Source of the DNA: Pseudomonadota bacterium
GTDB lineage: Bacteria; Pseudomonadota; Alphaproteobacteria; Rhizobiales; Xanthobacteraceae
DNA length: 13,278 nucleotides
Assembly (NCBI GenBank): GCA_023392205.1
Contig: JAEVZN010000028.1
Coordinates: 1 to 13,278 of the forward strand
Reading direction: 5' to 3'
Position 1 is the first letter of the stretch, and every line of letters starts with the position of its first letter. The notes under the pieces were generated by a model, which was not told where the DNA came from, searched no databases, and saw only the letters and a list, made by a program, of their open reading frames with translations. Shown piece by piece: positions 6,086-13,278 of this stretch. Both the position numbers and the translations under genes were made by a program.

Positions 6086-7687
6086 GTGGCCGAGGTCTAT
6101 CACGAGCGGCGGCCCTATAATGCCGTCGCCGATTTCGTCGACGCCAATGTTGCGCGCGGGCTTGGCGGCAAGGCCGCCTTTATCGATCCCGTGCACAGGC
6201 TGACCTATGGCGCGTTGCAGCGGCAGACCAGCCGCTTCGGCTCCGGCCTGCTGGCGCTCGGGCTGAAGCCCGAACAGCGCGTCGCGTTGCTGTTGCCCGA
6301 CACCATCGATTTTCCGGTTGCCTTCTGGGGCGCGATTCGTGCCGGCCTTGTCGTGGTCCCAATGAATACCTGGCTGACCGCCGATCAATATGCCTACATC
6401 CTCTCCGACAGCCGCGTGACAGCGCTGGTCGCCGATGCCGGATTGCTCAAGCAATGCGGGCCGGCGCTGCGGCAGGCGACCTCGCTGCAATCGATCATTG
6501 TAGCCGGTGATGCGGCGGCGCTCGATGCGCAAATTATCCCAGCGCAATGCCAGACGATGTCCTTCGGCGATCTTTGCCATCTCGGAACGGAAGCGCTGTT
6601 CACCGCACCGACGATCTCCGACGAGGTTGCGTTCTGGCTTTATACTTCCGGTTCGACCGGCGCGCCGAAAGGCGTCAAGCATGTGCATTCGAGCCTGATG
6701 GCCACCGCGAAGCTCATGGGGCAGGGCATTCTCGAACTTCGTGAAGATGACGTGGTGTTCTCGGCGGCCAAGCTGTTCTTCGCCTATGGCCTCGGCAATG
6801 CCATGACATTCCCGATGTCGGTTGGAGCGACCGCGATCCTGTGGCCGGATCGTCCGACGCCGGATGCGATCCTTGCATTGATGCGGCTGCATGATCCGAG
6901 CATCTTCTATGCTGTGCCGTCGCTTTATACCGCCTTGCTCGTGCGCGAAGAGATCGGTCCGGGCGCAGGCTCGCGCTGCCTGCGTCTTTGCGTGTCGGCG
7001 GGCGAGGCGCTGCCCGCGCATGTCGGCGAACGCTGGCGCGACGTGACCGGCGTCGATGTGCTCGACGGGCTTGGCTCCACCGAGATGCTGCAAACGTTTC
7101 TGTCGAACCGGCAGGGCGACATCCGCTATGGCTCAAGCGGCAAGCCGGTGCCGGGTTACGATGTTCGCATTGTCGGCGAGGATGGGCGCGATGTTGCCGA
7201 TGATGACATCGGCGAACTGATCGTGCGCGGACCGTCAGCCGGCGAGGGCTACTGGAATCAGCGGCAGAAGAGCCGTCACACCTTCTCCGGCGAATGGACA
7301 AGAACCGGCGACAAGTATCGCCGCGATGTCGACGGCTATTACCATTATTGCGGCCGCAATGACGACATGTTCAAGGTCAGCGGCATGTGGGTATCGCCCT
7401 TCGATGTCGAGGCGGCCCTGATTTCGCACGAGGCCGTGGCCGAAGCTGCCGTGATTCCGAAGGAGGACAGCGACGGCCTGATCAAGCCGAAAGCCTTTAT
7501 CGTCCTCAGGGCCGGTTGCGTATCGGACGCGGCGTTGATCGACGCTTTGCGCGAGCACGTCAAGCGCACGACCGGCACCTGGAAATATCCGCGCTGGATC
7601 GAGACGCGCGATGCCTTGCCGCGCACCGCGACGGGGAAGGTTCAGCGCTACAAGCTGCGCGAGGAGGAGGCGGCTTCCGATAGTTGA
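6086..7687 (+). CDS. Benzoate-CoA ligase family protein (benzoate/4-hydroxybenzoate-CoA ligase)
   Basis: The 533-residue ANL-superfamily ligase fits the benzoate/hydroxybenzoate-CoA ligase group in length and sequence. It activates an aromatic acid with ATP and CoA, releasing AMP and PPi. Visible motifs: phosphate-binding loop YTSGSTGAPKGVKH (186-199), DGLGSTEM (327-334) for the adenylate, TRTGDKY and YCGRNDDMFKVSG with the hinge near K430, and the catalytic lysine K518 in LPRTATGKVQR. Opening residues YNAVADFVDANV and the FFAYGLGNAMTFP segment are typical of benzoate-CoA ligases. Start: GTG at 6086, decided by GGGAGGGAG at 6072-6080; the sequence MAEVYHERRPYNA runs straight into the family's N-terminus. 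It lies 77 bp after the dehydrogenase on the same strand. Facing the hcrCAB operon, its likely substrate is 4-hydroxybenzoate or benzoate; sequence alone does not separate them. No sign of damage. Confidence 0.9.
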   Translation: MAEVYHERRPYNAVADFVDANVARGLGGKAAFIDPVHRLTYGALQRQTSRFGSGLLALGLKPEQRVALLLPDTIDFPVAFWGAIRAGLVVVPMNTWLTADQYAYILSDSRVTALVADAGLLKQCGPALRQATSLQSIIVAGDAAALDAQIIPAQCQTMSFGDLCHLGTEALFTAPTISDEVAFWLYTSGSTGAPKGVKHVHSSLMATAKLMGQGILELREDDVVFSAAKLFFAYGLGNAMTFPMSVGATAILWPDRPTPDAILALMRLHDPSIFYAVPSLYTALLVREEIGPGAGSRCLRLCVSAGEALPAHVGERWRDVTGVDVLDGLGSTEMLQTFLSNRQGDIRYGSSGKPVPGYDVRIVGEDGRDVADDDIGELIVRGPSAGEGYWNQRQKSRHTFSGEWTRTGDKYRRDVDGYYHYCGRNDDMFKVSGMWVSPFDVEAALISHEAVAEAAVIPKEDSDGLIKPKAFIVLRAGCVSDAALIDALREHVKRTTGTWKYPRWIETRDALPRTATGKVQRYKLREEEAASDS

Positions 7688-7704
7688 CACCAGATCAGCC
7701 GTTC

Positions 7705-7761
7705 GTCCCCGCGAAAGCGGGGACCCAGCGAACAACACTGGATTCCCGCTTTCGCGGGAAT
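7705..7761. repeat. Dispersed palindromic repeat (paired GCGAAAGCGGG hairpins), likely bidirectional terminator
   Basis: Two 24-base arms (7705-7728 and 7738-7761) are inverted copies matching at 20 of 24 bases around a 9-base centre. Each arm is itself a perfect 8-bp hairpin: GTCCCCGC-GAAA-GCGGGGAC (7705-7724) and ATTCCCGC-TTTC-GCGGGAAT (7742-7761). The four arm differences preserve pairing inside each small hairpin. Elements of this form, often mis-translated as a peptide with RKRESS, are widespread between proteobacterial genes. Here it sits in the 105-bp gap between the convergent ligase and hcrB stops, where it could end or protect both transcripts. Confidence 0.8.
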
Positions 7762-7792
7762 GAGCGCAAAATCGGATGCCGGTTGAACGAAG

Positions 7793-8809
7793 TCAGCCTT
7801 CGAACAGCTTCGTCACCAGCCGCTTCGCCAAGACGCCGGCCACACGGCGGCGATAATGACCCGGTGTGAATGTGGTTTTCATCGCCATGATCTGATCGCG
7901 GACCAGATCGTCGAGCTTGCCGAACACGACGTCGTCGAGCGGACGTCCGCACAAATCCGCCGTTCCGGCGAGCAGCACCGGACGCGGATTGGTGCCGGTG
8001 AACGCCACCCGTAGATCGGCCAGCATATCGCCGTCGCGCCTGAGCGCGACCGCAACGCCGGCCACCGGATATTCGATGGAACGGCGGATGCGGATCTTGT
8101 CATAGGCCGAGCGCAGACCGGGCGTATTTTTCGCACGCACAGACGTGACGATCTCGCCCGGCCGCAGCGCCAGAAAATATTTTCCGTCCCCTTGAGTCTC
8201 GGTCACCGGAACGTCCTGCCGCGCATAACCGATATAGATGTCGTTCAGCGGCACGGTCCGTTTGCCGTCAGGACCGGCGAGATCGACTTCGGCATCGAGT
8301 GTGAGAAAGGCCGGCGCCAGATCGCCCGAGAAGGTCGCAAAGCACACGCCGCGGCTTTTAGGCGCGACATGACAGATGCTGCCGGTGGTCTTGAGGCAAT
8401 GATTGTTGGCCCCGCGCCACCATTCGCTCTGATTGTAATAGATACAGCGGGTGTCGAGGCAGAGATTGCCGCCGACCGTACCCATGGTGCGATGCGTGGG
8501 ACCTGCAATCTGGTGCGCGGCCTGCGCAACGACCGGATAATGCGTCAGCACATCGGGATGCTGCGCAAGCTCCTCGAGCGTCACCGATGCGCCGATTTCG
8601 ATGTCGTCAGCGTCGGCCGTGATGTTGCGCAATTCGCCGACCTTGTTCATCTCGATCAGCACGGACGGCGCGACAATGCCGCGGCGGATATTCACGGTGA
8701 GATCGGTGCCGCCGCCGAGCGGCTTCGAATCGGGATTCGCGGCGCGGGCTTTCAGCGCTTCGTCGAGACTGGTGGGGCGAAGGAGGGAGAAGGAGGGGAG
8801 GGCGTCCAT
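7793..8809 (-). CDS. hcrB: 4-hydroxybenzoyl-CoA reductase, FAD/[4Fe-4S] (beta) subunit
   Basis: The 338-residue medium subunit belongs to the xanthine-oxidase-type FAD family (CO dehydrogenase CoxM fold). FAD contacts are visible at LGGGTDLTVNIRRG (31-44) and TVGGNL (111-116). After the second site lies the loop that marks 4-hydroxybenzoyl-CoA reductases: C122, C138, C146 and C156, near NQSEWWRG, CLKTTGSICHVAPK and FSGDLAPA. As I recall, the Thauera aromatica HcrB [4Fe-4S] ligands are Cys122, 138, 146 and 155, an almost exact match, and ordinary xanthine dehydrogenases lack this loop. The subunit passes electrons from a low-potential donor such as ferredoxin to the [2Fe-2S] and Mo subunits, in the direction opposite to oxidases of the family. 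It is last in the hcrC-hcrA-hcrB operon, 8 bp after hcrA. Start: ATG at 8809. The loop makes the identity strong. Confidence 0.95.
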   Translation of the reverse strand: MDALPSFSLLRPTSLDEALKARAANPDSKPLGGGTDLTVNIRRGIVAPSVLIEMNKVGELRNITADADDIEIGASVTLEELAQHPDVLTHYPVVAQAAHQIAGPTHRTMGTVGGNLCLDTRCIYYNQSEWWRGANNHCLKTTGSICHVAPKSRGVCFATFSGDLAPAFLTLDAEVDLAGPDGKRTVPLNDIYIGYARQDVPVTETQGDGKYFLALRPGEIVTSVRAKNTPGLRSAYDKIRIRRSIEYPVAGVAVALRRDGDMLADLRVAFTGTNPRPVLLAGTADLCGRPLDDVVFGKLDDLVRDQIMAMKTTFTPGHYRRRVAGVLAKRLVTKLFEG

Positions 8810-8817
8810 GATCTCGC

Positions 8818-11175
8818 TCAGCTCCCGTTCTTCTTGCCGCGCGCTTCGGCGCGTTTCTTCTTCTCGATCGCCTCATAGACGCGATCCGGCGTCATCGGCA
8901 GATCGTTGAAGCGGATGCCGATGGCATCGTGAATGGCATTGGTGAGCGCCGGCAGGAATGCGGCGAGCGAGCCTTCGCCGGCTTCCTTGGCGCCGAAGGG
9001 TCCGTGCGGATCGTTGCTCTCGACGATGAAGGTCTCCATCGGCGGCGAATCCTGGATGGTCGGGACCCGGTAATCCAGCATGTTGCCGGTGACCATGAGG
9101 CCGTCGTGGTAACCCACTTCCTCGCTCATCGCCTGGCCCATGCCCATCCAGACCGAGCCCTGTACCTGGGCCTCGACACTGAGCCGGTTCAGCGCCTTGC
9201 CGCAATCATGCGCGACCCACACCTTGTCGACGGTGACGACGCCGGTCTCCTCGTCGACCGACACTTCGACCACCTGCGCCGAATAGCTGTAGCCCATGGT
9301 GCCGCCAATGGCGGAGCCGCGATATTTCTTGCCGCCATGCGATTCCGGGATGGTTGAATAATTTCCGGTGACGGTGATGGTGCCGGAATCTTTCAGCGCC
9401 TCGACCACGACTTCTTCGAACGTCGCACCCTTGTCCTGCGCACCGGCGCGATAGACCTCGCCGAGGCATTCGATGTCTTCCGGCCGCGCATCCAGCTTGC
9501 GCGCGGCCGCCTTGATGAACAGCGCTTTGAGATTGCGCGCCGCGTCGATTGCGGCATTGCCGACCATGAAGGTGACGCGCGAGGAATACGAGCCGTTGTC
9601 CTTCGGCACCACCTCGCTGTCGCCGGTGACCACGCGCACGCGGCTCATGTCGAGGCCGAGCACTTCCGCCACGGCTTGCACGAGGATCGTGGATGAGCCC
9701 TGGCCGATATCGGCGGCGCCGGACATCACCACCAGCGAACCGTCGAAATCGACCTTGATCTTCACCGTGGCATGCGGCTCGCCGGTCCAGTTCACCGGCT
9801 TGGACGCGCCGGAAATGTAATGCGAGCAGGCCATGCCCAACCCTTTTTTCAGGCTGGATTTGCCGTTGCCCATCCTGCCCTTGCGGGCTTTCCAGCCGCT
9901 CGCCTCTTCCACCAGGTCGAGGCATTCGGGCAGGCCGTAGGAATTGATCATCAGGTCGTTGTCGGTGAAGGTCGGCGCCTCAAGCAGATTGGCGCGGCGC
10001 AGCTGGAACGGATCGATCCCCATCTCGTGCGCCATCTGGTCGAGCAGGCTTTCGAAGGCGAAGCGCACATCGACGGTGCCATGACCGCGGAACGCGCCGC
10101 AGGGCGGCGCGTTGGTGAGTACGCGCTTGCCGACATATTTGACGTTCTTGAGGTCGTAGATCGCATACAGCATCGAGCCGGCATAGAGAATCGTCACCAC
10201 GCCATAGCCGGAATGTGCGCCGCCGCGCTGGATCGCCTCGCATTCGACGCCGGTAATGCGGCCGTCCTTGTTCAGGCCGATCTTCAGCTTTATGTCGGTC
10301 TCGGGCCGCCCTCTGTGGGTGATGTAGGTCTCTTCGCGATTGACAACGGTGCGCACGACGCCGCCGGCCTTGCGGGCGAGCAAAGCGGTGATCAGCTCGA
10401 CATTCAGTGTCTCCGTGCGGCAGCCGAAGCCGCCGCCGACATGCGGCTTGATCACACGGATGCGCGACATGTCCATGTCGAGAATGTCGGACAGCATCAG
10501 ATGCACGTAATAGGGCACCTGGGTCGAGGCATGCACGGTGATGCGATCACGCACCGCGTCGTAATCGGCGATCGCCGCATGCATCTCCATCTGCACCTGG
10601 CAGACTTCGGGGCAATTATAGACGCCCTCGCGCACCAGATCGGCATCGGCGAAGGCATCCTCGACATTGCCGAGTTCGAAGAAGACGTCGCGTTCGAGAT
10701 TGCCGGGCTTCTTTTCGTGCAATTGCACGGCGTCGGGCGCCAGCGCATCCCGAGATTTGTAATAGGCGGGCAATTCGCGCACCGTCATGCGGATGCGGCG
10801 CACCGCTTCGCGCGCCGTGGCGTCATCGATGGCGGCAACAGCCGCCACCGGCTCGCCGCGATAGCGCACGCGGTCGCGCGCCAGCGGATGTTCGCTGCGC
10901 GCGATCGGCAGTACGCCGAAGGTCTTGTCGCAATCGGCGCCGGTGACGATCGCCTTTACGCCCGGAACCTTCAGCGCCTCGGAAATATCGACGTCCAGAA
11001 TCTCCGCATGCGAATAGGGACTGCGATAGATGCGGCCCGCCAGCATATTGGGGGCGAGGATATCGGCGGTGTATCTGGCGCGGCCGGAGACTTTTTCAGG
11101 GCCGTCGACCAGCGGTACATAATCGCCGATATTATGCGCGGGGACGACATCCTGCGGAGGAAAGGGCTTGTTCAT
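8818..11175 (-). CDS. hcrA: 4-hydroxybenzoyl-CoA reductase, molybdopterin (alpha) subunit
   Basis: The 785-residue large subunit of the xanthine-oxidase family holds the Mo-cytosine-dinucleotide cofactor and the active site. With HcrB and HcrC it removes the para-hydroxyl of 4-hydroxybenzoyl-CoA, giving benzoyl-CoA and water. The N-terminal aldehyde-oxidase 'hammerhead' domain begins at [17 protein letters not shown] (23-39). Mo-cofactor motifs are VGGGFGC (246-252), FRGHGTV (362-368) and DIGQGSST (489-496). The family's catalytic Glu is E734 in [10 protein letters not shown]324 and H365 appear to match the Thauera residues Tyr326 and His360, from memory. Start: the ATG at 11175 overlaps the hcrC stop (ATGA, 11172-11175), a sign of translational coupling. 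A longer open frame runs upstream but only shadows hcrC. Maturation needs Mo-cofactor chaperones, none of which are seen here. The pairing with the hcrB cluster loop excludes a simple xanthine or aldehyde oxidase. Confidence 0.94.
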   Translation of the reverse strand: MNKPFPPQDVVPAHNIGDYVPLVDGPEKVSGRARYTADILAPNMLAGRIYRSPYSHAEILDVDISEALKVPGVKAIVTGADCDKTFGVLPIARSEHPLARDRVRYRGEPVAAVAAIDDATAREAVRRIRMTVRELPAYYKSRDALAPDAVQLHEKKPGNLERDVFFELGNVEDAFADADLVREGVYNCPEVCQVQMEMHAAIADYDAVRDRITVHASTQVPYYVHLMLSDILDMDMSRIRVIKPHVGGGFGCRTETLNVELITALLARKAGGVVRTVVNREETYITHRGRPETDIKLKIGLNKDGRITGVECEAIQRGGAHSGYGVVTILYAGSMLYAIYDLKNVKYVGKRVLTNAPPCGAFRGHGTVDVRFAFESLLDQMAHEMGIDPFQLRRANLLEAPTFTDNDLMINSYGLPECLDLVEEASGWKARKGRMGNGKSSLKKGLGMACSHYISGASKPVNWTGEPHATVKIKVDFDGSLVVMSGAADIGQGSSTILVQAVAEVLGLDMSRVRVVTGDSEVVPKDNGSYSSRVTFMVGNAAIDAARNLKALFIKAAARKLDARPEDIECLGEVYRAGAQDKGATFEEVVVEALKDSGTITVTGNYSTIPESHGGKKYRGSAIGGTMGYSYSAQVVEVSVDEETGVVTVDKVWVAHDCGKALNRLSVEAQVQGSVWMGMGQAMSEEVGYHDGLMVTGNMLDYRVPTIQDSPPMETFIVESNDPHGPFGAKEAGEGSLAAFLPALTNAIHDAIGIRFNDLPMTPDRVYEAIEKKKRAEARGKKNGS

Positions 11176-11654
11176 GGCGCAACCCCTTCCGCCTGCAATC
11201 CGGCGGCGTATTTCACCGCCTCGATGATTTTCACATAGCCGGTGCAGCGGCAGATATTGCTGCCCAGCGCCTCCACGATCTCGTCGTCGCTGGGATCGGG
11301 ATTGGCGCGCAGCAATCCGACCGAGGCCATGATGAAGCCCGGTGTGCAATAGCCGCATTGCGATCCGAGTTTTTCATGAAAGCCGCGCTGCACCGCGGAG
11401 AGGTGGCCGTCGCGTCCGAGCGCCTCGACGGTCTCGACCTTGCGGCCGTCCATGCTGGCGGCGAGCGTGAGGCAGGACAGGATCGGCCGCCCGTCCACCA
11501 GCACCGTGCAGGCACCGCATTCGCCGCCGTCGCAGCCTGTCTTGGTGCCGGTGAGGCCTGCGGTTTCGCGCAGATAATCCAGAAGGAGCAGGTTGTCGGA
11601 GACCGCATCGACGCGCTTGCGGTCGTTGAGCACAAGCTCGAGCATCCGGGCCAT
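11172..11654 (-). CDS. hcrC: 4-hydroxybenzoyl-CoA reductase, [2Fe-2S] (gamma) subunit
   Basis: The 160-residue small subunit of the xanthine-oxidase type carries two [2Fe-2S] clusters. The N-terminal plant-ferredoxin fold has C41, C46, C49 and C61 in [17 protein letters not shown] and ILSCL. The C-terminal helical domain has C100, C103, C135 and C137 in [11 protein letters not shown] and NICRCTGY. It relays electrons between HcrB and the Mo site of HcrA. The order small-large-medium is the arrangement of hcrCAB in Thauera and hbaBCD in Rhodopseudomonas palustris. Start: ATG at 11654, with GGGAAGGA about seven bases upstream; the in-frame ATG at 11645 is a weaker alternative. It is the first gene of the operon, preceded by 117 bp holding dyads and an AT-rich stretch, so it probably has its own promoter although the thioesterase gene lies upstream on the same strand. 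Confidence 0.94.
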   Translation of the reverse strand: MARMLELVLNDRKRVDAVSDNLLLLDYLRETAGLTGTKTGCDGGECGACTVLVDGRPILSCLTLAASMDGRKVETVEALGRDGHLSAVQRGFHEKLGSQCGYCTPGFIMASVGLLRANPDPSDDEIVEALGSNICRCTGYVKIIEAVKYAAGLQAEGVAP

Positions 11655-11699
11655 TGGCGTTCCTTCCCAGTGGGTCTCTTGGCGAGACTCGTATTGGTT

Positions 11700-11753
11700 C
11701 TTGTTTTGAGGAATTACAGTCTAATAGTTTGATCTCCAACTATCAACAGATCA
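11700..11753 (-). promoter_or_regulatory. AT-rich promoter/operator region upstream of hcrCAB with nested dyads
   Basis: This stretch is markedly more AT-rich than its surroundings and carries three overlapping inverted repeats: ATAGTT-N8-AACTAT (11724-11743), TTGAT-N8-ATCAA (11729-11746) and TGATCT-N12-AGATCA (11730-11753). On the minus strand TTGGAG and TAATTC are 17 bp apart and could serve as -35/-10. TTGAT/ATCAA half-sites recall the FNR/CRP-type box (as for HbaR, the 4-hydroxybenzoate sensor of R. palustris), but that box has a 4-bp spacer, so the resemblance is partial. Binding protein unknown. Confidence 0.45.
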
Positions 11754-11771
11754 GGAACCGGATTCGGTGGA

Positions 11772-12206
11772 TCAATCCGGCGTCCGGAATTTTGCGATCA
11801 CGTCTTCCGGGATCGGCTTGGTCTTGAGCTGGCCGGTGGCCGGATCGAGGGACGCCCAGACGCGGGTTTCGGAGCCGTCGACCGCAAGTTGTCCGTCGAC
11901 GAAAATCTTGTGGCTGATTTCGAAACTGGAGCGCCGGAACTCGCTCACGGTCGAATGCATCTCGACCACATCTCCGAATTTCGCCGGCACCATGAATTTC
12001 GCGCGCGCATCGACCAGCGGCACGCCGAGAATCTCGAAAGTCTCGGCCATCTTGTGCGGCTTCACGCCGAGCGCGGCCTCGAACAGATGCCAGCTCGAGG
12101 TGTCGAAGAATTCGAAGAAGCGGCTGTTGAAGACGATGCCGGCCGGATCGCAATAGGCCCAGTCGATCGTGAAGTGACGCTTGCTGACGAAACTGCCCAC
12201 GGCCAT
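11772..12206 (-). CDS. 4-hydroxybenzoyl-CoA thioesterase family (4HBT hotdog) protein
   Basis: The 144-residue single-domain hotdog thioesterase hydrolyses acyl- or aryl-CoA to the free acid and CoA in the cytoplasm. The 4HBT signature is plain: YCDPAGIVFNSRFFEFFD (18-35), with the nucleophile/base D20 equivalent to Asp17 of the Pseudomonas CBS3 enzyme. VPLVDARAKFMVPAKFGD and FRRSSFEISHKIF give the usual central strands. The length is normal for the family. Start: ATG at 12206, with only a weak purine-rich site upstream; residues before FTIDWAYCD fit family N-termini. It precedes hcrC by 117 bp on the same strand. The location suggests release of 4-hydroxybenzoyl-CoA or benzoyl-CoA, to recycle CoA or clear dead-end thioesters. 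Substrate choice in this family is broad, so that is inference. A YbgC/Tol-Pal-type role is unlikely without tol genes. Confidence 0.88.
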   Translation of the reverse strand: MAVGSFVSKRHFTIDWAYCDPAGIVFNSRFFEFFDTSSWHLFEAALGVKPHKMAETFEILGVPLVDARAKFMVPAKFGDVVEMHSTVSEFRRSSFEISHKIFVDGQLAVDGSETRVWASLDPATGQLKTKPIPEDVIAKFRTPD

Positions 12207-12261
12207 GCCCCCGTTCGGAACCGGTCCTGTCGATGCCGCAGCGGGAGGGGTGGTGTCAAAT

Positions 12262-12279
12262 CGGCCGCCAGTCCGGCCG
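12262..12279 (-). terminator. Possible weak terminator/hairpin between dnaE2 and the thioesterase gene
   Basis: CGGCCG at 12262-12267 and 12274-12279 can pair as a 6-bp stem with a 6-base loop. On the minus strand it is followed by ATTT only, so an intrinsic terminator is doubtful. It lies 54 bp downstream of the dnaE2 stop and about 56 bp upstream of the thioesterase start. The remaining bases of this 126-bp gap show nothing clear. Confidence 0.25.
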
Positions 12280-12332
12280 CAACGCAGCGCGAACTTTTGC
12301 GAAATGCTGCGCCGCTTCCGGGGGAATGACGT

Positions 12333-13278
12333 TCAATGAAAATTCCGGCCCTTCGGCATCACCTTGTGCATGGCGATCAGATCGTCGGCGAGACCGGGCT
12401 CCTCGCGCAACAGCCGCACCAGTGCGTCGCCGCGGCGCGGATGCGCGCGCTTGGGCGACCGGCTGCCGGGATCGGGACGTTTCACCTCGTCGCAGCGGGC
12501 GAGCGACTCGATTTTAGGCCCGTGTTCCGAAAGCCGCGACAATAGCGGCGTCAGATCCTCCACCTGCTCCGCCACCACATGGATGACGCCCTTCTCGTTC
12601 TGCAGCCGGCCGGTCACGGTGACCAGCCGCGCGCCCAGCACCACCGGCCGGAAGGTCTCGAAGACCTTGGGCCAGACGATGGTATTGGCGATGCCGGTCT
12701 CGTCCTCGATGGTCATGAAGATCACGCCCTTGGCGGTGCCCGGCCGCTGCCGGATCAGCACGACGCCTGCGACGGTGACGCGGCGGCCGGACGGCGTGGC
12801 GGTCAGCAGGCCGCAAGGCAGGATGCCGCGGCTGTCGAGATCGGGGCGCAGGAACGAGACCGGATGCGCCTTCAGGGACAGTTTCAGATGCCGGTAATCC
12901 TCGACCACCTGTTCGCCCGGCAGCATCGGCGGCAGAGCAACATCGGGCTCGCGTTCGGGCATGGCGACCCGTGCGAACAGCGGCAGGTCGTCCTTGTCGC
13001 CCGTGCGTTGCAAGGCGCGGATGATCCACAAGGCATCGCGGCGGGGCAGGCCGAGCGAGCGGAAGGCATCGGCGCGCGCCAGCGTCTCCATCACTGACGG
13101 CGAAAGCCCGGTGCGCAGCCACAGATCGCGGATGGAATCGTAGCCGCGCCCGCGCTTCTCCGCGATCAGCCTCCCGTCCTTTTCGGACAAGCCGCTGACC
13201 TGGCGGAGACCGAGCCGCAATGCGTGGCTGGTTGCGATGTCGTCTGACATGGAGGCGTGGCGAGGGTGGAGATTTCTC
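12333..13278 (-). CDS. dnaE2: Error-prone DNA polymerase DnaE2 (ImuC), C-terminal part; 5' end beyond window
   Basis: About 314 residues are visible, open to the right edge, so the catalytic PHP and palm domains lie outside. DnaE2 is an alternative C-family replicative polymerase alpha subunit that carries out SOS-induced translesion synthesis, usually with ImuA and ImuB. The visible part starts in the helix-hairpin-helix region (ALRLGLRQVSGLSE, then LARADAFRSLGLPRRDALW). It continues with the linker containing EQVVEDYRHLKLSLKAHP and the OB-fold (VTVAGVVLIRQRPGTAKG, then MTIEDETGIANTIVWP). It ends in the characteristic short tail KGRNFH. An internal ATG at 13250 opens the same frame but is mid-protein; the frame continues upstream of it without a stop. 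It is unrelated to the aromatic genes and marks the cluster's border. LexA control is expected from the family but cannot be seen here. Confidence 0.92.
   Translation of the reverse strand, partial: RNLHPRHASMSDDIATSHALRLGLRQVSGLSEKDGRLIAEKRGRGYDSIRDLWLRTGLSPSVMETLARADAFRSLGLPRRDALWIIRALQRTGDKDDLPLFARVAMPEREPDVALPPMLPGEQVVEDYRHLKLSLKAHPVSFLRPDLDSRGILPCGLLTATPSGRRVTVAGVVLIRQRPGTAKGVIFMTIEDETGIANTIVWPKVFETFRPVVLGARLVTVTGRLQNEKGVIHVVAEQVEDLTPLLSRLSEHGPKIESLARCDEVKRPDPGSRSPKRAHPRRGDALVRLLREEPGLADDLIAMHKVMPKGRNFH

Noticed and set aside
5936..7093. 385-codon minus-strand open frame
   Set aside because: Antisense to the ligase and to the preceding gap; no domain and no ribosome-binding site seen.
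7695..7952. Minus-strand 85-codon peptide with RKRESS-like sequence
   Set aside because: This is translation of the palindromic repeat plus the hcrB end in another frame, a familiar false gene.
9772..11238. 488-codon plus-strand open frame
   Set aside because: It lies antisense to hcrA, has no recognisable domain and is rich in His/Arg/Gly as expected from reading a GC-rich gene backwards.
11175..11358. 61-residue N-terminal extension of HcrA
   Set aside because: The extension reads hcrC in another frame; the ATGA overlap at 11172-11175 and the family N-terminus support the start at 11175.
11729..11746. FNR/HbaR box upstream of hcrC
   Set aside because: Half-sites TTGAT and ATCAA are present but the spacer is 8 bp rather than 4 bp, so it is listed only as a dyad.

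Overview
The window is GC-rich, densely packed bacterial DNA. It most likely comes from an alphaproteobacterium of the Hyphomicrobiales (the Bradyrhizobium/Rhodopseudomonas/Xanthobacteraceae side). Three things suggest this: a DnaE2-type polymerase at the right edge, a paired GCGAAAGCGGG palindromic repeat of the kind dispersed in proteobacterial genomes, and an aryl-CoA gene set resembling the hba/hcr and box clusters. The taxonomic call is inference; no rRNA or marker gene is present.

Layout, left to right. (1) A ketopantoate-reductase-family oxidoreductase on the minus strand runs off the left edge. It is divergent from (2) a plus-strand XRE/COG3800 (ScfR-type) regulator. The 163-bp spacer between them holds a perfect 7-1-7 dyad and a GTTTGCAT direct repeat spaced 33 bp. 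(3) A UbiD-family prFMN-dependent decarboxylase on the minus strand converges on the regulator with 9 bp between stops. (4) A 268-bp divergent spacer leads into (5) a plus-strand pair: a BoxD/PaaZ-type CoA-semialdehyde dehydrogenase and a benzoate-CoA-ligase-family enzyme. (6) A palindromic repeat sits between the convergent ligase and hcrB. (7) Reading leftward on the minus strand are a 4HBT hotdog thioesterase and the complete 4-hydroxybenzoyl-CoA reductase operon hcrC-hcrA-hcrB. (8) The C-terminal part of dnaE2 fills the right edge. No gap without a gene exceeds 268 bp, and I see no tRNA, rRNA, CRISPR or transposase.

How the genes may work together (inference from families and context). 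The ligase would activate an aromatic acid such as 4-hydroxybenzoate or benzoate to its CoA thioester. HcrCAB would remove the para-hydroxyl reductively to give benzoyl-CoA. The BoxD-type dehydrogenase would act late in the aerobic epoxide (box) route, on 3,4-dehydroadipyl-CoA semialdehyde. The thioesterase could release stalled aryl-CoA, and the UbiD enzyme could decarboxylate an aromatic acid feeding the pathway. The ScfR-type regulator, of a family known for acyl-CoA-related control, is a good candidate controller.

The most interesting point is the pairing of a dehydroxylating reductase usually linked to anaerobic metabolism with a dehydrogenase of the oxygen-dependent box pathway, next to an unassigned UbiD decarboxylase. 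boxABC, a ferredoxin and ubiX are not in the window.
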